From the NCBI RefSeq assembly GCF_030272615.1, contig NC_081409.1, forward strand, positions 617,403,755-617,467,754: a DNA stretch of 64,000 nucleotides, given 5' to 3'. This stretch comes from Cryptomeria japonica (Eukaryota > Streptophyta > Pinopsida > Cupressales > Cupressaceae). Of this stretch, positions 12,099 through 23,268 are shown in pieces; position 1 is the stretch's first letter; each line of letters starts with the position of its first letter. A program made the position numbers and the translations under genes. The notes under the pieces are model-generated. The model made no database searches. It worked only from the letters and a program-made list of their open reading frames with translations, and was not told where the DNA came from.

Positions 12099-14154
12099 GT
12101 GCCTAGGTTTACTCCTACTCTCCATGTTCAAGCCTTTTATTTAATAATTGAATAGATACATTTGATTGAAAAAAAATTTCCACTATTAACTTGTAAGAGA
12201 TAAAATAATTCTCCTAACAATTAAAAACTTCAAAGTGCTAAGCAATAACTTGCATCCATATTGCCTTTTTGCTAGTGTGCATCATTATCTTGGAATAACT
12301 TGATGAGCTATCAACTTACCCAATAACAAGTAGATGTTGGATTACCAACATCTTCAAGATATAAAATTTATCAACACTTCACTAACAACAACATCATTGT
12401 GTCAGTGCAAATTGGCAGGGTGCCAACACTACACACAAAAATACATAGTTCCAAATATTCACTAAAATGTCTACGTCTTCAATATACCATGGTCTTTATA
12501 ATATAATTCAAAATAAAACTTCTACATCAATAATAAATTACCTCCTCGACAACTATACATAGTATAAAAAATCAGTGAAATCGTGTTCTTGAAAAGATGA
12601 ATCAAATCAAAATTTCTTGGGTGTCAACTAATTCATCCCTAGAAATAGTACAATTATATTGGTGTGTGTTGATGGGGTGTCAACACTACAAACAAACAAA
12701 ACACACAACTGTGAACCTTCACTAAAATGATATAATTTTTAAAATATGATTAATATCAACACTTTATCAAAAATGACAACAATCTCCCTAAAAACAACAA
12801 CATTATTATGTCAGTGCGTAGAGTTGTAGGCTACCAAATCCCTAAAGGTAGGCCATTCTTTGAGCACTAAGGATGTCAATCCCAAGAAAAAAACTTTGTT
12901 ATAATCGGGCAAGGAAACAAGTGACCAACTTACTAAGGTGGGTAAGATCTTCAATTTTGGACTTAGCTAGACCCAATGGGGCTTCCCTAGAGGTATCCTT
13001 AACAATATTAATCATGACTCAAGGTGAACAAGTTGAAAATGTTGTAGTATTACCAAGCATATTCTTTACCCTAAATATTGTTGATAGACCAGAGACTAAC
13101 CTACTACACATAAGGCCTCTTATTAAGATGATAAACCATCATTGCACAACTACAAAATCTAAATATGTAGAATATGATCCCTAAAGAAACTAATAATTAT
13201 ATCTTTCTACAATATTTTCATGGTTGAATCACTAAATCATGGCATGTGTATAAACTACTTTCCTACTTCTAATCTACTAGTTAAAGATGTTTTAATTTAG
13301 AGTGTATAGTGGATCACTTCTTCTATGACCAATGCATATTCCAATGGGTTATAAAATCATAGCATACTATGTGAGCCAACATAAAAAAATCACAAAATAA
13401 TATGAGATGTGCATATACACACACCATAGATATAACTAAACATACTTATTAATCACACCCAAGGCTACGAAAATCCACATCCAATAAGGAAAAGACCATT
13501 ACAAAGCTTGTAACAAATCAAAATGCTATTAAATTCATCAAATACCTATTACATGCATATCTATACATGGAAAGACATAACGTAATCATAGAATTCCCTA
13601 AAGATCTACAAGTGGACCCTTGGAGATATCCATTCATATAAATCATTTACAATACAAAGACTTCCTTGTGATTTACAAAAAATGCTACTCTGATATGAAT
13701 TGGATTTGTAGGAATTAAAACCCCAAAATCTCCTCAACACTTCTAGTTCAATGGAGAGCAAAAATGATTGACTATTGTTTTTTCAAACAAACTTATATTT
13801 ATAATGCTCTAATTAGTTGCATAGTCACTTACAAGAATTTGAATAAGAACTAGAAGTCGTATGTAGTGCAATTGCAATCACATGAAATTCATGAGTTGAA
13901 TAATGAGGAATAGGCATAAGGACCATCAGAAGAAAGAATTCAACTACACTTATGGTGTCATGGTCACCCTCATCAATCACCACTGAATTTTTGTTTAAAT
14001 TTACACCCTTAAGATAATTAATGGTTTTTCGACAAGAAAATTCTAGTCAAGTAGTTGGAGTTGAATTGGGAATTAATAGAACTTCTGGGAGGATTGGAGA
14101 AGTCTAGAAAGTAATATGGAAGAAATTTGGAAATTAAAGTTGGAGCAAGATAGG
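12099..14154. other. Intergenic DNA with diverged direct repeats
   Basis: No gene was recognised. Diverged direct repeats occur: ACAACATCATTGTGTCAGTG (about 12387) and its relative near 12797, and GGTGCCAACACTACA (about 12421) and its relative near 12676. They hint at an old satellite or LTR fragment. Confidence 0.4.
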
Positions 14155-14404
14155 AGAAATGGGTATGCAAGGTCTTAGGTTAGGATTGAATACCAAAACT
14201 AGATGGGTTAATGGAAGTCTTGAAATCCAAAGAAAATTTAAAAAAGGGAATGGAATGAGCAATTGGAAGCAACAAGGAGAATCCATCGGGTTCCAATGCA
14301 GAATTAGATATGAAGATAGGGTATTTAGTGGAGAATTGGATGTTCATCAGTCAAGTTGAATTACACACAAGAATAAATGAATGAAAAAGTTGCTATGAAC
14401 CTTT

Positions 14405-14880
14405 GTGGGATTTGGAAGCAGAAGTGGACATAGAAACTAGACATTTAGAAAGTCCACCTAAAGTCTACATTAAAATGATAGAAGGGGATGCAATAAAAAC
14501 ATGTAGGACTAAATGGATGAAGTGGAGGAAATGAAATGGGAAACTATCCAAATCCACTTGGAAAAGTTTGTAATGGGAAAAATGTCAAAGATTGAAGGGG
14601 ATGAAAATCCCAACTTACAAGAGTTCTATGCAAGAATGGAGGTTGGATAGTGGACAAACAAGAAATGTTTGTTAGTCCAAGGAAAATCACAAACTTTATA
14701 GAATAACAAAAAAATATTAGAACACTCCTAGACTTTGAACATTTTAGGAGGGATATAGAGGATGATGAAGAATCACTTACATGCATACTTGACCAAGGAA
14801 GACTTATAAATGATGAGTAAAATGAGGCCAAGTGCATTAAGGGATCTAAGAACAAGAAAATCTAGGCACTACAAAGCTAG
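14405..14880 (+). pseudogene. Decayed, unrecognised reading frame
   Basis: Two plus-strand stretches look like degraded protein. At 14405-14535 one frame reads LEAEVDIETRHLESPPKVYI. At about 14610-14875 another reads NGGWIVDKQEMF, then RTLLDFEHFRRDIEDDEESL, interrupted only by TAA codons that are one change from CAA. The composition is charged and coding-like, and a copia-like LTR start follows at 14940, so a retroelement polyprotein is the best guess. I do not recognise the family. Confidence 0.3.
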
Positions 14881-14939
14881 GCACCAACACCATTAATCAC
14901 TCTTCTTCAAGTGATAATAAGATTCATACATCTATTGAT

Positions 14940-16084
14940 TGTTTACGTAGGAAATATTGTTGCCATTGATGTCAAAGGGGAATTAAAGTGAAAACAATTT
15001 ATTATTGATGTCAAAGGAGGTTTAATTAGAACATATTTATTGAGTTTCAAAGATAAATACTTGACTTTTAAGGGTTGACTAACCAATGTATTAAAATAAA
15101 ATAAATTTATTTATGTGCAAAAATTGGGTGGCCTCCGAGGTAAAATAAATACTTGGGGAATTAAAAATAAATTTATTTATGTGCAAAAGTTGGCTAACCT
15201 CCTTGGTGAAATTAAATTAAAATTATTATTTTAATATTAGGCTAACCTCTTGGGTGAAAAGGAATGATTGAGGTATAAATAAAAGATGGAGTTGAGGTAA
15301 AGACATCAAGCAATTTAATGAAATATCTTTCAAATTTGGAGCAGACTTAAGAGTAGTCTAGTAGAAGCTTCTGGATGTGATTTGTAGCATATTTGAAATA
15401 GAGTTATGAAGCATGTTGGAGAGAATATTTGAGTAGATTTAAGGAGAATACAACAAGTTTATGTGTCTTTTTGAAGGCTCTATGGGCATATTTATGACAA
15501 CCTTATGGGCAAATGTATGAAGATCTTATTAGCAAACTTTTCAAGGATTTATAGTAGATTATGAAGGTGATTTAAAGTAAAATTATAGAAAACTATTAAA
15601 AAGTGATTTATATCAAATTTTAAGGAAGATTTGAGCAGATTGGTTAGAGCAGTTTTTTAGGAAGACAAAGATTTTGATTTGATTGAGGTTGGTGCCCCTA
15701 TTATAAGAGATTAGTCTCTCTTGTTGAGTTGTTTCTTAGTGATGGTGATTTGTGTCTCTAGTGGGTTGGTGCCTATGAATCATCAGAGGGGGTTGTTTTT
15801 TGTGAGTTGGTGCTTATAAAATCTATAAGAGAAGTTTTATATAAGCAATATTTTGCCATGGTTCTATCCCATAAGGGTTTCCATATAAATCATGTGTTCA
15901 TCTTGTGTTCTTGTTATTGATATGGTGTAATTGATGATATTGTGATTGTTAAGTTGAAAATGTAAAAGATTGTATTATACTAATTCATCACTTCCTTAAA
16001 GTCACAATAATTGAATTTCTTCCTATAATATATATTAACAATCCTTCTCATGATTCTTTATCTACTATTTCCTTTCCTACATTT
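14940..16084 (+). repeat. Copia-like LTR remnant or old gypsy leader
   Basis: It begins TGTTTACGTAGG, soon followed by TTGTTGCCATTGATGTCAAA, a phrase common at the 5' ends of plant copia LTRs. The T/G-rich 3' half (about 15660-15960) with repeated GGTTGGTGCC also fits. No partner copy was found. The Tat element is inserted at the right edge (16085-16089 is its target duplication), so part of this stretch may be leader of the older gypsy element whose gag resumes at 34640. Confidence 0.3.
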
Positions 16085-16089
16085 GAACC
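16085..16089 (+). repeat. Left target-site duplication (GAACC) of the Tat element
   Basis: GAACC directly before the 5' LTR matches GAACC at 34633-34637 directly after the 3' LTR. Five bp is the normal Ty3/gypsy duplication length. Confidence 0.93.
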
Positions 16090-17575
16090 TATAGACGTAT
16101 AAAAATGACCATATTCCTAAATGAATATTTAATGTTCATTTTATTCTCATTCTTCTATTTAGTTAGATTTAATTTAATTAAATCACCCACATTCCTCTAT
16201 TTAATTAAGTAAATTATTCAATTTATTTAGTTAAATTCACTTAAGCCCTTTTTGCATCATTTAATTGAATAAATCATTTTATTTAATTAGAACCCTTCTC
16301 TCTACTTTTAATTAAATTCACGTTTAATTAAATAGTTTACCCCAATTAAATAAATCTAATTTATTTAAATCTCCAACTTGCAACCAAATTGAAATAAAGC
16401 AATTTATTTTAATTAATTCTGTTTTCCCTCACCCACTTGCATTTTCCTACTTCTCCCACTTGCCTCCTAACCCTATTCCTAATTTCTTCTAGAATCCACC
16501 TAATCCTAATAAATTAACCCCAAACCCATCCATTATCCCCTTTCCCTAAATTTGAGGAGTTCACTTCTCAAATTCGGAGTAAAGTCTTCAAAACGCATTA
16601 AAGCCTTTATCCATTCAGCAAGCTAACTTGTTGAATGCCCCCAAATTTGGAAGGACTCTTACAAATTTGTCCCCAAAGTCTTCAAACCATTAATGGTTAA
16701 CTAACCCTTAGTGGCATGGTTAGAGACTTTTTGACTAACTTAACCTACATCTAACCCAAGGGTCTCATCAAGCATTTATTGCTTTGACCATGGTTATTCC
16801 TTTAACCTTTGCACAAGAGTTTACCCCTTGGGTAAAATCTTTATCCAATGGATAACCCTACCCTAACCTTAACCCTTACCTCCTAGGGTAACCATGAGGT
16901 CTTCTCAAGCATTTAATGCTTCTTACCTCTCCTCTCAACGAGCCTTATGTTGACAATTGTCACTATTTCATTGGTGAAAATTGAAAACATGGATTGACAA
17001 CTTTCAAACTTGACCCTTGATTAACTCTTTCAATCCTGACCATCCATTGCCCTATTTTCGCTATAAATAGAGCTCTCATTCCTCCATTTTGAGGATCCAT
17101 GCAAGCTTTTAGTATCTCATTTATGCTCAATTTTATTAACACATCTAGCTTCTCTTTGTTATAGGAATAAATCTAATAAGCATTTTAGACTATTTCCTTT
17201 ATCATTAGCTTAACTCATAAACTAGTATATCATGTTAGGATAGTATTGCTACTAATCTTGTCATCTTATAATCTAGTTTATTGCATTTGTAGAATCATGC
17301 ATAGATAGGATGCATTTTCATAACTAAATCAATCATAAGCATCCCTCGTTCTTGCATTTGTCATCCCTAAGCCACTTTGCTCAGTGATCTGAGAGCAAAG
17401 GCATTGGCTTGAGGGACCTTGTGAGATAGAGAACCATGGAACCATCCTTGGGAAGTTGATTCATTCTTCATGACTCCATAACTTGCACCAAGAAGTCTTG
17501 TGGGTGTGTGGACAAGCCTCTTTGAGCTTTAATTTTCACATTTTAAGTTTCATCACCCCGCTTTTTCCGCATACA
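16090..17575 (+). repeat. 5' LTR of the Tat element
   Basis: This 1486 bp LTR matches 33148-34632. It starts TATAGACG where the 3' copy starts TGTAGATG, so the terminal TG has mutated to TA here. It ends GCATACA. The AT-rich first 400 bp carries many TTTAATTAAAT blocks. Confidence 0.95.
17062..17069 (+). promoter_or_regulatory. LTR promoter TATA box
   Basis: TATAAATA, conserved in the 3' LTR at 34119-34126, about 510 bp from the LTR end. It would start genomic RNA roughly 30 bp downstream. Confidence 0.65.
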
Positions 17576-17579
17576 TTTC

Positions 17580-17597
17580 TGGCGCCCACCATGGGGC
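17580..17597 (+). other. Primer-binding site
   Basis: TGGCGCCCACCATGGGG starts 4 nt after the 5' LTR. The leading TGG pairs with a tRNA 3' CCA. I could not assign the tRNA with certainty. Confidence 0.8.
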
Positions 17598-17663
17598 CCT
17601 ACCCCATTAATCAAATCGGTTTTCAAAAATAAACACTTTTGCAAGTACGCAGGAAACAAGAAT

Positions 17664-17917
17664 TAGCACGTAGGGAACATCCCTTAGCACATTTGGTGGA
17701 TCTTTTAGCGCATCCAATGTAATGTTTAGCGGGTGGGGTCTATTATCTAGCGCGTGCAGTCTTTACCTTAGCGCATCGTCTCCACTGATACTTTCCTGTA
17801 GGTCTCGACGTGGGAGAAAAATAGAGTAGCGCATCTGAAACACATTTCAGCGCATCGGGCCTTTTCGATAGCGCTTTCAGATTACCTTGTAGCACGTTCA
17901 GTTTGTTCTATAGCACA
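17664..17917 (+). repeat. TAGCGCRT motif array A, 21 bp spacing
   Basis: Motif starts at 17664, 17685, 17706, 17727, 17748, 17769, then 17827, 17848, 17869, 17890 and 17911. Every interval is exactly 21 bp except one gap of 58. The motif varies (TAGCACG, TAGCGCAT, TAGCGGGT, TAGCGCGT, CAGCGCAT), while the 13 bp between motifs is not conserved. Confidence 0.9.
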
Positions 17918-19417
17918 TCATAGACAGAGGCAAAACAATTGTAACCGAATGTAAAAAATTAGACTTGTTGAAGTCCACAGTTTTTCTAACAATTTTACTT
18001 GGTATTTTGCAGGGTTCTAACAAATCTCTTGCAGATAGGAGCTTAATTTTAGGATCATTAAAAAGTTTAAGTTTTTACTAACTTAGTTAAGTTAGTTAAG
18101 ATATAAACTTCTTTTGATTCTTGTTAAAATTGAACTCAATTTGGGCTTTAAAAAAGAACCACAAAACAAAATTTTCCTTGCTTTTCTAAGAGAGAAAATT
18201 TTCAAATTGGGTATTAAAAAGAACAAATCAATTTTTTTCAAGTTTTGCAAACAAATGGATTAAAAAGAACTTCACCATCCTTTGGTGTATAAAAGGATCC
18301 ATTGTAGGTTTTAGCAAGGAAAAGAATCACACAATCGTGAAAGTTTTTTGTTTTGCAATTAAAGAGGGAAGATCTTCCCCTTTCACTCGATTTCTTTTGT
18401 TGACGAAACATCATGTTCCTCTTGTTGACCAAGTTCTTCTTTTCAGATTAGAAAATCATTGCCTTGAAAAGTTAAAAAGAACACCATGTTTTCGTGGAGC
18501 AACATCTCCATATAGGATTAACAAAACATTGCTTTGAAGGGCTGAAAAGAACTTGTGTGCTTTGTCTCGAAAGTGGAAGGTATATGCTCTCCCCTTAATT
18601 GGGTGATCAAAAAACCAAACCACTCTTAAAGCTTTCTTCAATTCAAGCAATACATCCTTTAGCAAGCCCGCCTTCCCGAGGGGTTGAAAAACTCTTAAAG
18701 CCATTTTTGGTCGGTGTGAAGGGAACGACCTAAGTGGGAAACAACTTTGAGGCCAAGTGTTCCAACCCACTATAATCAAAAGTGGAAAGTGACGTAAGTC
18801 CTTTTCAACGGTTGCGCACAGCGATTAGCCTTCCCCTAGTATCCTTGAGATACGTAAAGCCTTTGTTCTAAAGGTTGGGAAGCCTCCTAAGGGATTTTAT
18901 CACTGATGGTCGAACAGGAAGCTTGATTACGAACCTTAGCATAGAAACTTCGAGCCGAGTCAATAACTAGACATTTGCAATATCGTAGTGCAAGGGTGGG
19001 GAAGAATCTGCCCCCAAGATCGCTCACCATATATCTCCCAAGATAACTACTCAATTGTGAAGCAATTCACTTTGGGTTAATTTTTGGCAAAAGGCAAAAA
19101 AATGGGCGCCCCCTAGGGGGTGACACGGCTATTTGAGCTAACGGAGTATCGAGACTAGTGGGCTATGATATTGCTTATGACCCTTGAATAAAGAGTCTGA
19201 TTGAAATGCATGTTGTATCTAAACCTGTTGAAACATTGGGGATTTGAACACATCCTCGTAGAACATACACTTATTGTTTAGATTAAGCAAAATGGTTGTT
19301 TCTTTGGTGTCATGCTTTCATTCGTTATTTCAAAAAATCATCTATCAGCATTAAAAACTCAAGGCAAAATTCCAAAATTGCAAAAAAACAACCAAGTCAA
19401 TATATTTCAGGGCAATT

Positions 19418-19758
19418 TAGCACGTAAGAGAAACTTCTTAGCGCGTAGGAACCATTTTTTAGCGCATTAAACCTTCTCTTTAGCATGTCAGGTTTGAACA
19501 GTTGCGCTTCCCCCAAATCTAAAAACAAGTAGTGATAGTTAGCGCGTCTTGAAAATAGTTTAGCGCGTTGAAGCATTAACTTAGCGCGTAAATCAAACTT
19601 TAGCGCATAGGAGGCCCATATTAGCACATGGCCCTTTAAACCAAAGTTGAACAAAATTAACCATTTAGTGCGTATCATGGGGCAACGTAGTGCATAGAGT
19701 CTTTTCTCTAGCGCATAGAGAAGTTTTCATAGCGCATTGCGTCTCTGTTTTAGCGCAT
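19418..19758 (+). repeat. TAGCGCRT motif array B, 21 bp spacing
   Basis: Motif starts at 19418, 19439, 19460, 19481, 19540, 19561, 19582, 19601, 19622, 19666, 19688, 19709, 19730 and 19751. Intervals are 21 bp, with a few of 19-22 and gaps near two units. It ends about 460 bp before the first ORF. The opposite strand reads as heptads through 19397-19678. Confidence 0.9.
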
Positions 19759-20224
19759 AGTCAAAACCAAAAAAATAGGGGGCAAAACAGAGGTCAATTT
19801 GGAAAATTTTGAGAACAATTTCGGAAGCTTCCCTTCATCAACCTGAACTTCATCAATCAGAAAACCAAAAACAAAGTATCAAAAGCTATTTCTAAAAGCA
19901 AGTTTCCATCAAGCAAAGTTGCCTGAAATCTCAAACTAGTCACAAGATAAACATATCTATCTTATCAAAATCAAGAAACATCATCACAAGTAGCAAACAG
20001 GTCCTTCCATCAAATGGATTTTTATCCCAAAACACAATTGTTTAAACACTCTAAGTTGTCAAATCGAGTTTCCATATCGGGAAAGCTCGTATTCCATATC
20101 ATTTGACGCACTTTGTCATAAGGGGGCATCTAAACCTTCACTTTGATAAATTAAAACTTGAGTTTCCAAAACAAGCTAAACTGAATCCAAAAACAAATCA
20201 AAGGAAACCATTGATCACTTGTGC

Positions 20225-20611
20225 ATGACAAATCCTCATATTCTGAGAAGAAGGAATATTTATCATAACACTAAGTTAAAGAAACAGCAACCAAGTTCTT
20301 CGAAACTTGCCAAAAGAAATAATTTTTTATACATGAATCGTCAACTCTTCAAATCTCATCGCACATTCCTTCGTCATATACGATTGTATCTTCAAAACAA
20401 AACAAACGAATTTGACAAGGAACCCTTGAGGAGTAGGGCATTCTATCAAAAATCAGCATTTAGTCAACGCATAAATCAAGGAGGGAAGATCAACCCGACC
20501 TTCTTTCCCAAAGAGTGCATCACTTATAACATACCCCAATTTGAACCACCAACCCCTGAACAAAACATTGAAGAAGAGTTCATTCCCTTTGTCACAGAGA
20601 GCTTCTACTAG
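20225..20611 (+). CDS. Extra small ORF directly upstream of gag
   Basis: An open frame of about 129 codons runs to a TAG that directly abuts the gag ATG (TAG-ATG at 20609-20614), in the same frame. The product is basic in its first half (RRRN, KLKKQQ, KRNN, KSHRTFLRHIRLY) and acidic and Pro-rich at the end (PPTPEQNIEEEF). I see no known domain. Ogre-type elements carry an additional ORF before gag, so this could be its counterpart. Alternatively it is the N-terminus of gag, separated by a CAG-to-TAG mutation. The neighbourhood is the end of the long leader and array B. Confidence 0.45.
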   Translation: MTNPHILRRRNIYHNTKLKKQQPSSSKLAKRNNFLYMNRQLFKSHRTFLRHIRLYLQNKTNEFDKEPLRSRAFYQKSAFSQRINQGGKINPTFFPKECITYNIPQFEPPTPEQNIEEEFIPFVTESFY

Positions 20612-22240
20612 ATGCCTGTCATTACTCGCTCTCAACAAAACAAACAAAGTGAAATGCAACCAGAAACCAGCATGAATCAAAGATTATCAAATCCTTTCGA
20701 GCGTCCAAATCTAGAGGACACCGAAATTTCTAAAGAACTTCTTCAAGAGTGTCAAGAGAGTGCTTCATTTCAAAAACTTGTGGAAAGACTCATGGAGAAT
20801 GACAAGGAAAAATACCTACTCATGCTCACAAGCAAAGGGGTTAAACTTCCTGAAGACTTTGACATGAAAATTTTTAGAACAAGATCTCAAAATTACGAAT
20901 ATCAAGAACGACAACGAGAGGAAGAGACACGTGACCCTGAGCAAGATATTCCTGAAAAAAATCTACCAAAACAAAATATACCTGAGCAAAACATATCATT
21001 CCATACACCATTTCAGCCTAGAATTAATGCAAGGGAAGAATTCTTCCCTCGGCACAATAATATGCCTTTGATTGCTCTTACTCAACAAATACAAATGTTG
21101 CAAAGACAAATGCAAGACATGCAACAAGGTACAACAGTACGGTACTCCTTAACTTAAATTTGTCCTTATTCATTTGACAGAAGATTGAACATGGTACCTT
21201 TTCCTCCAGACTCAGATGTTCCCAAATTTGACAAATATGATGGCAAAAGTGATCCTCGTGATCATGTTCGAGAATTTTGCACAATGAGTCTTGAATTCGC
21301 TCATGATGATACCTATTTGATGAGGTTATTCCCAAGAAGCTTGGGAGGACAAACAATGGAATGGTTATGCAAAATCACACCTCTCGTCAGATCATTTGAT
21401 GAACTAGTCAACAAATTCATAACTCAATATTCTTATAACATTCAACATGCTATCACCATGTTAGACGTCTGTAACACCAAACAGAAAAACAACGAAACAT
21501 TCATGGTATTCCTTCAACGTTGGCTTTCAAGATATCCTCGTGATGTACCCGAAAAGGAAAAGATGGAAATTTTCATCAACAACTTGAATAGTGAGATGAG
21601 TTATAGACTCAAGCTCCAATGCATACCATCTTTTGCTAAATTGATTGAAAATGGCATCCAAGTAGAAGAAGCATGTGCAAAAAGGGAATGTTGAAATTTT
21701 TCAAAGAAGGAACAAGTTCATCCAATTACAACAACAGCTTGGACAAATCCAGATTTTGGACCAGAAACAAAACAATGGAAATGAAGGAGGAAATGAATCA
21801 AATGATCTGAAATCAAAGCAACCCGTGCTTGCGTTATCAGGTAATCCTCAAGTTACAAAGAATCCCAAAGGTGCTAACCCAGGCACTACCGCTTATGCAC
21901 CAAATACCAATCAAAATCAACTCAACACAAACACCAACGATACCCAAAACAATAACACCAATAGAGGACCTAATCCAAACTCACAGGGTAACACAAACAA
22001 CTTCCCGAAATGCATTTATACACCACTAGGGCAATCACTGGAGTCAGCATTCAGAGAAATCCTGGCAAACAAAATTATCTCTTTACCCGCAATCAGCAAC
22101 TTTGAACCACAAATCAAACCACCCTAGTGGAATGACTCACACTTTTGTGATTTTCATCACAACAAAGGTCATCAAACAAATGATTGCATGAGGCTAAAAA
22201 ACATTGTTCAGGACATGAACGATAGAGGTGATTTAACGGT
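20612..22240 (+). pseudogene. gag: gag polyprotein of the Tat element
   Basis: Gag forms the virus-like particle and binds genomic RNA. The ATG at 20612 opens a polar N-terminal region ending in a Gln-rich stretch, with a TAA at 21155-21157. The retrotransposon gag domain follows at 21209-21680: FDKYDGKSDPRDHV, a W-L motif in GGQTMEWLCKI, FITQYSYNI and LDVCNTKQKNNETF. A frameshift near 21690 leads to a low-complexity Asn/Gln/Pro linker (to 22124), a TAG at 22125-22127, then a knuckle-like block CDFHHNKGHQTNDC (22146-22187) and MRLKNIVQDMNDRGDL. This C-x-x-H...GH...C block with a trailing amphipathic segment is typical of Tat gag. Two stops and one frameshift break it. Confidence 0.88.
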
Positions 22241-23268
22241 CGATGGTCTCAAAACAAATGGTGACCACGGTGCTTTCAAAAATCATCTTCCAAACTACAA
22301 CAAGGATGGAGCTTCAACCTCAAATGATACACATGGAGCTCATATCAATCACATATACAATAACATTATCAATCACATATTAGCTGAGGACAATCAAGTC
22401 AATGTTATCACAATCAAAGACAAGCGTGAACATGAATCCGTCAACATAACAACCAGAGCTCAAAAATATGTCTTGAAGGGACATATGTCAACAAAAAACA
22501 CCATACCCAAAATTCAATATGATCTAGTCAGTCAACTACGCAAAACTCCTGCTCAAATATCTATACTTGAGTTGCTGAAACTTTTGCCAAAACACAAAGA
22601 CATATTGGAACAAGTGTTACTCGAAACAAATGTACCTCAAGATCTAGATGCTGACAAATTCCAAACCATGGTGGCTCATATGATAGGACCTTATAACCTC
22701 ACTTTTTCTGAGCATGATAATATCTCATTGAGCCATCCACACAATACTCCACTCCATATTAAAGTCATGGTCTATAAACACCGAGTTAAAGTAGTATTAA
22801 TAGATGGAGGAGCTGGACTTAATAATTGTACCTTAAAACTTATCCGTGCATTGGGCTTCTCTGAGGAGTCTATTGATCCACGCAAAAGGATCACTATAAA
22901 GGCATATGATGATGAAGAAAGATCATCCAAAGGAACAGTGGTGTTGCCAATTCAGGTAAGACCAATACGAAAGGATACTGTGTGCCAGGTCTAAGACATA
23001 GACCTCACATACAATATCTTATTGGGTCAACCTTGGATACATGAAATGCAAGCAGTACCCTCCACTTATCACCAATGTGTTAAATTCCCCTACAATGGGC
23101 AGGAGGTTTCTATATCAGCTAATCATAATCCATTTCAGCATTGTAATGCTATGGGGGCAGCCCAAGACAGCTTGGTTCTACATAATAGAGAGAAACAAAA
23201 TTCCTCAGCACAAGATCTTCAATAGGAAAAGTCTAAATCATTACCTAGAGATTTCAAGCAGAAAATGA
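22188..23268 (+). pseudogene. Retroviral-type aspartic protease of the Tat element
   Basis: The protease cleaves the Gag-Pol precursor. The frame continues from gag. After a polar segment, KVMVYKHRVKVVLIDGGAGL (about 22760-22820) carries the active-site region. Most relatives have D-[ST/G]-G-[AS]; here it reads IDGGAG, with Asp present. LIRALGF and IKAYDDEERSSKGTVVLPIQ follow, then a TAA at 22992-22994, then [20 protein letters not shown] and HQCVKFP. The last block is strongly conserved in Tat proteases. A single in-frame stop separates the two halves. Confidence 0.85.

Larger units (their letters stand above)
17576..20218 (+). other. Long untranslated leader of the Tat element
   Basis: This 2.6 kb lies between the primer-binding site and the first ORF, with no convincing coding content. 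Two arrays of a TAGCGCRT motif (17664-17917 and 19418-19758) flank a middle part (17930-19400) in which I see no structure. Long 5' leaders are known in Tat/Ogre relatives. Confidence 0.8.

Noticed and set aside
11840-12155. Long Leu/Ala/Val and Gln-Glu ORFs
   Set aside because: They are forced open by the hexanucleotide microsatellite; no domain lies on either side.
14544-14855. 103-residue minus-strand ORF rich in Ser/Phe
   Set aside because: It is the shadow of the more protein-like decayed plus-strand frame.
18238-18779. Overlapping ORFs in the Tat leader
   Set aside because: Short and on both strands, no domain, within an untranslated leader.
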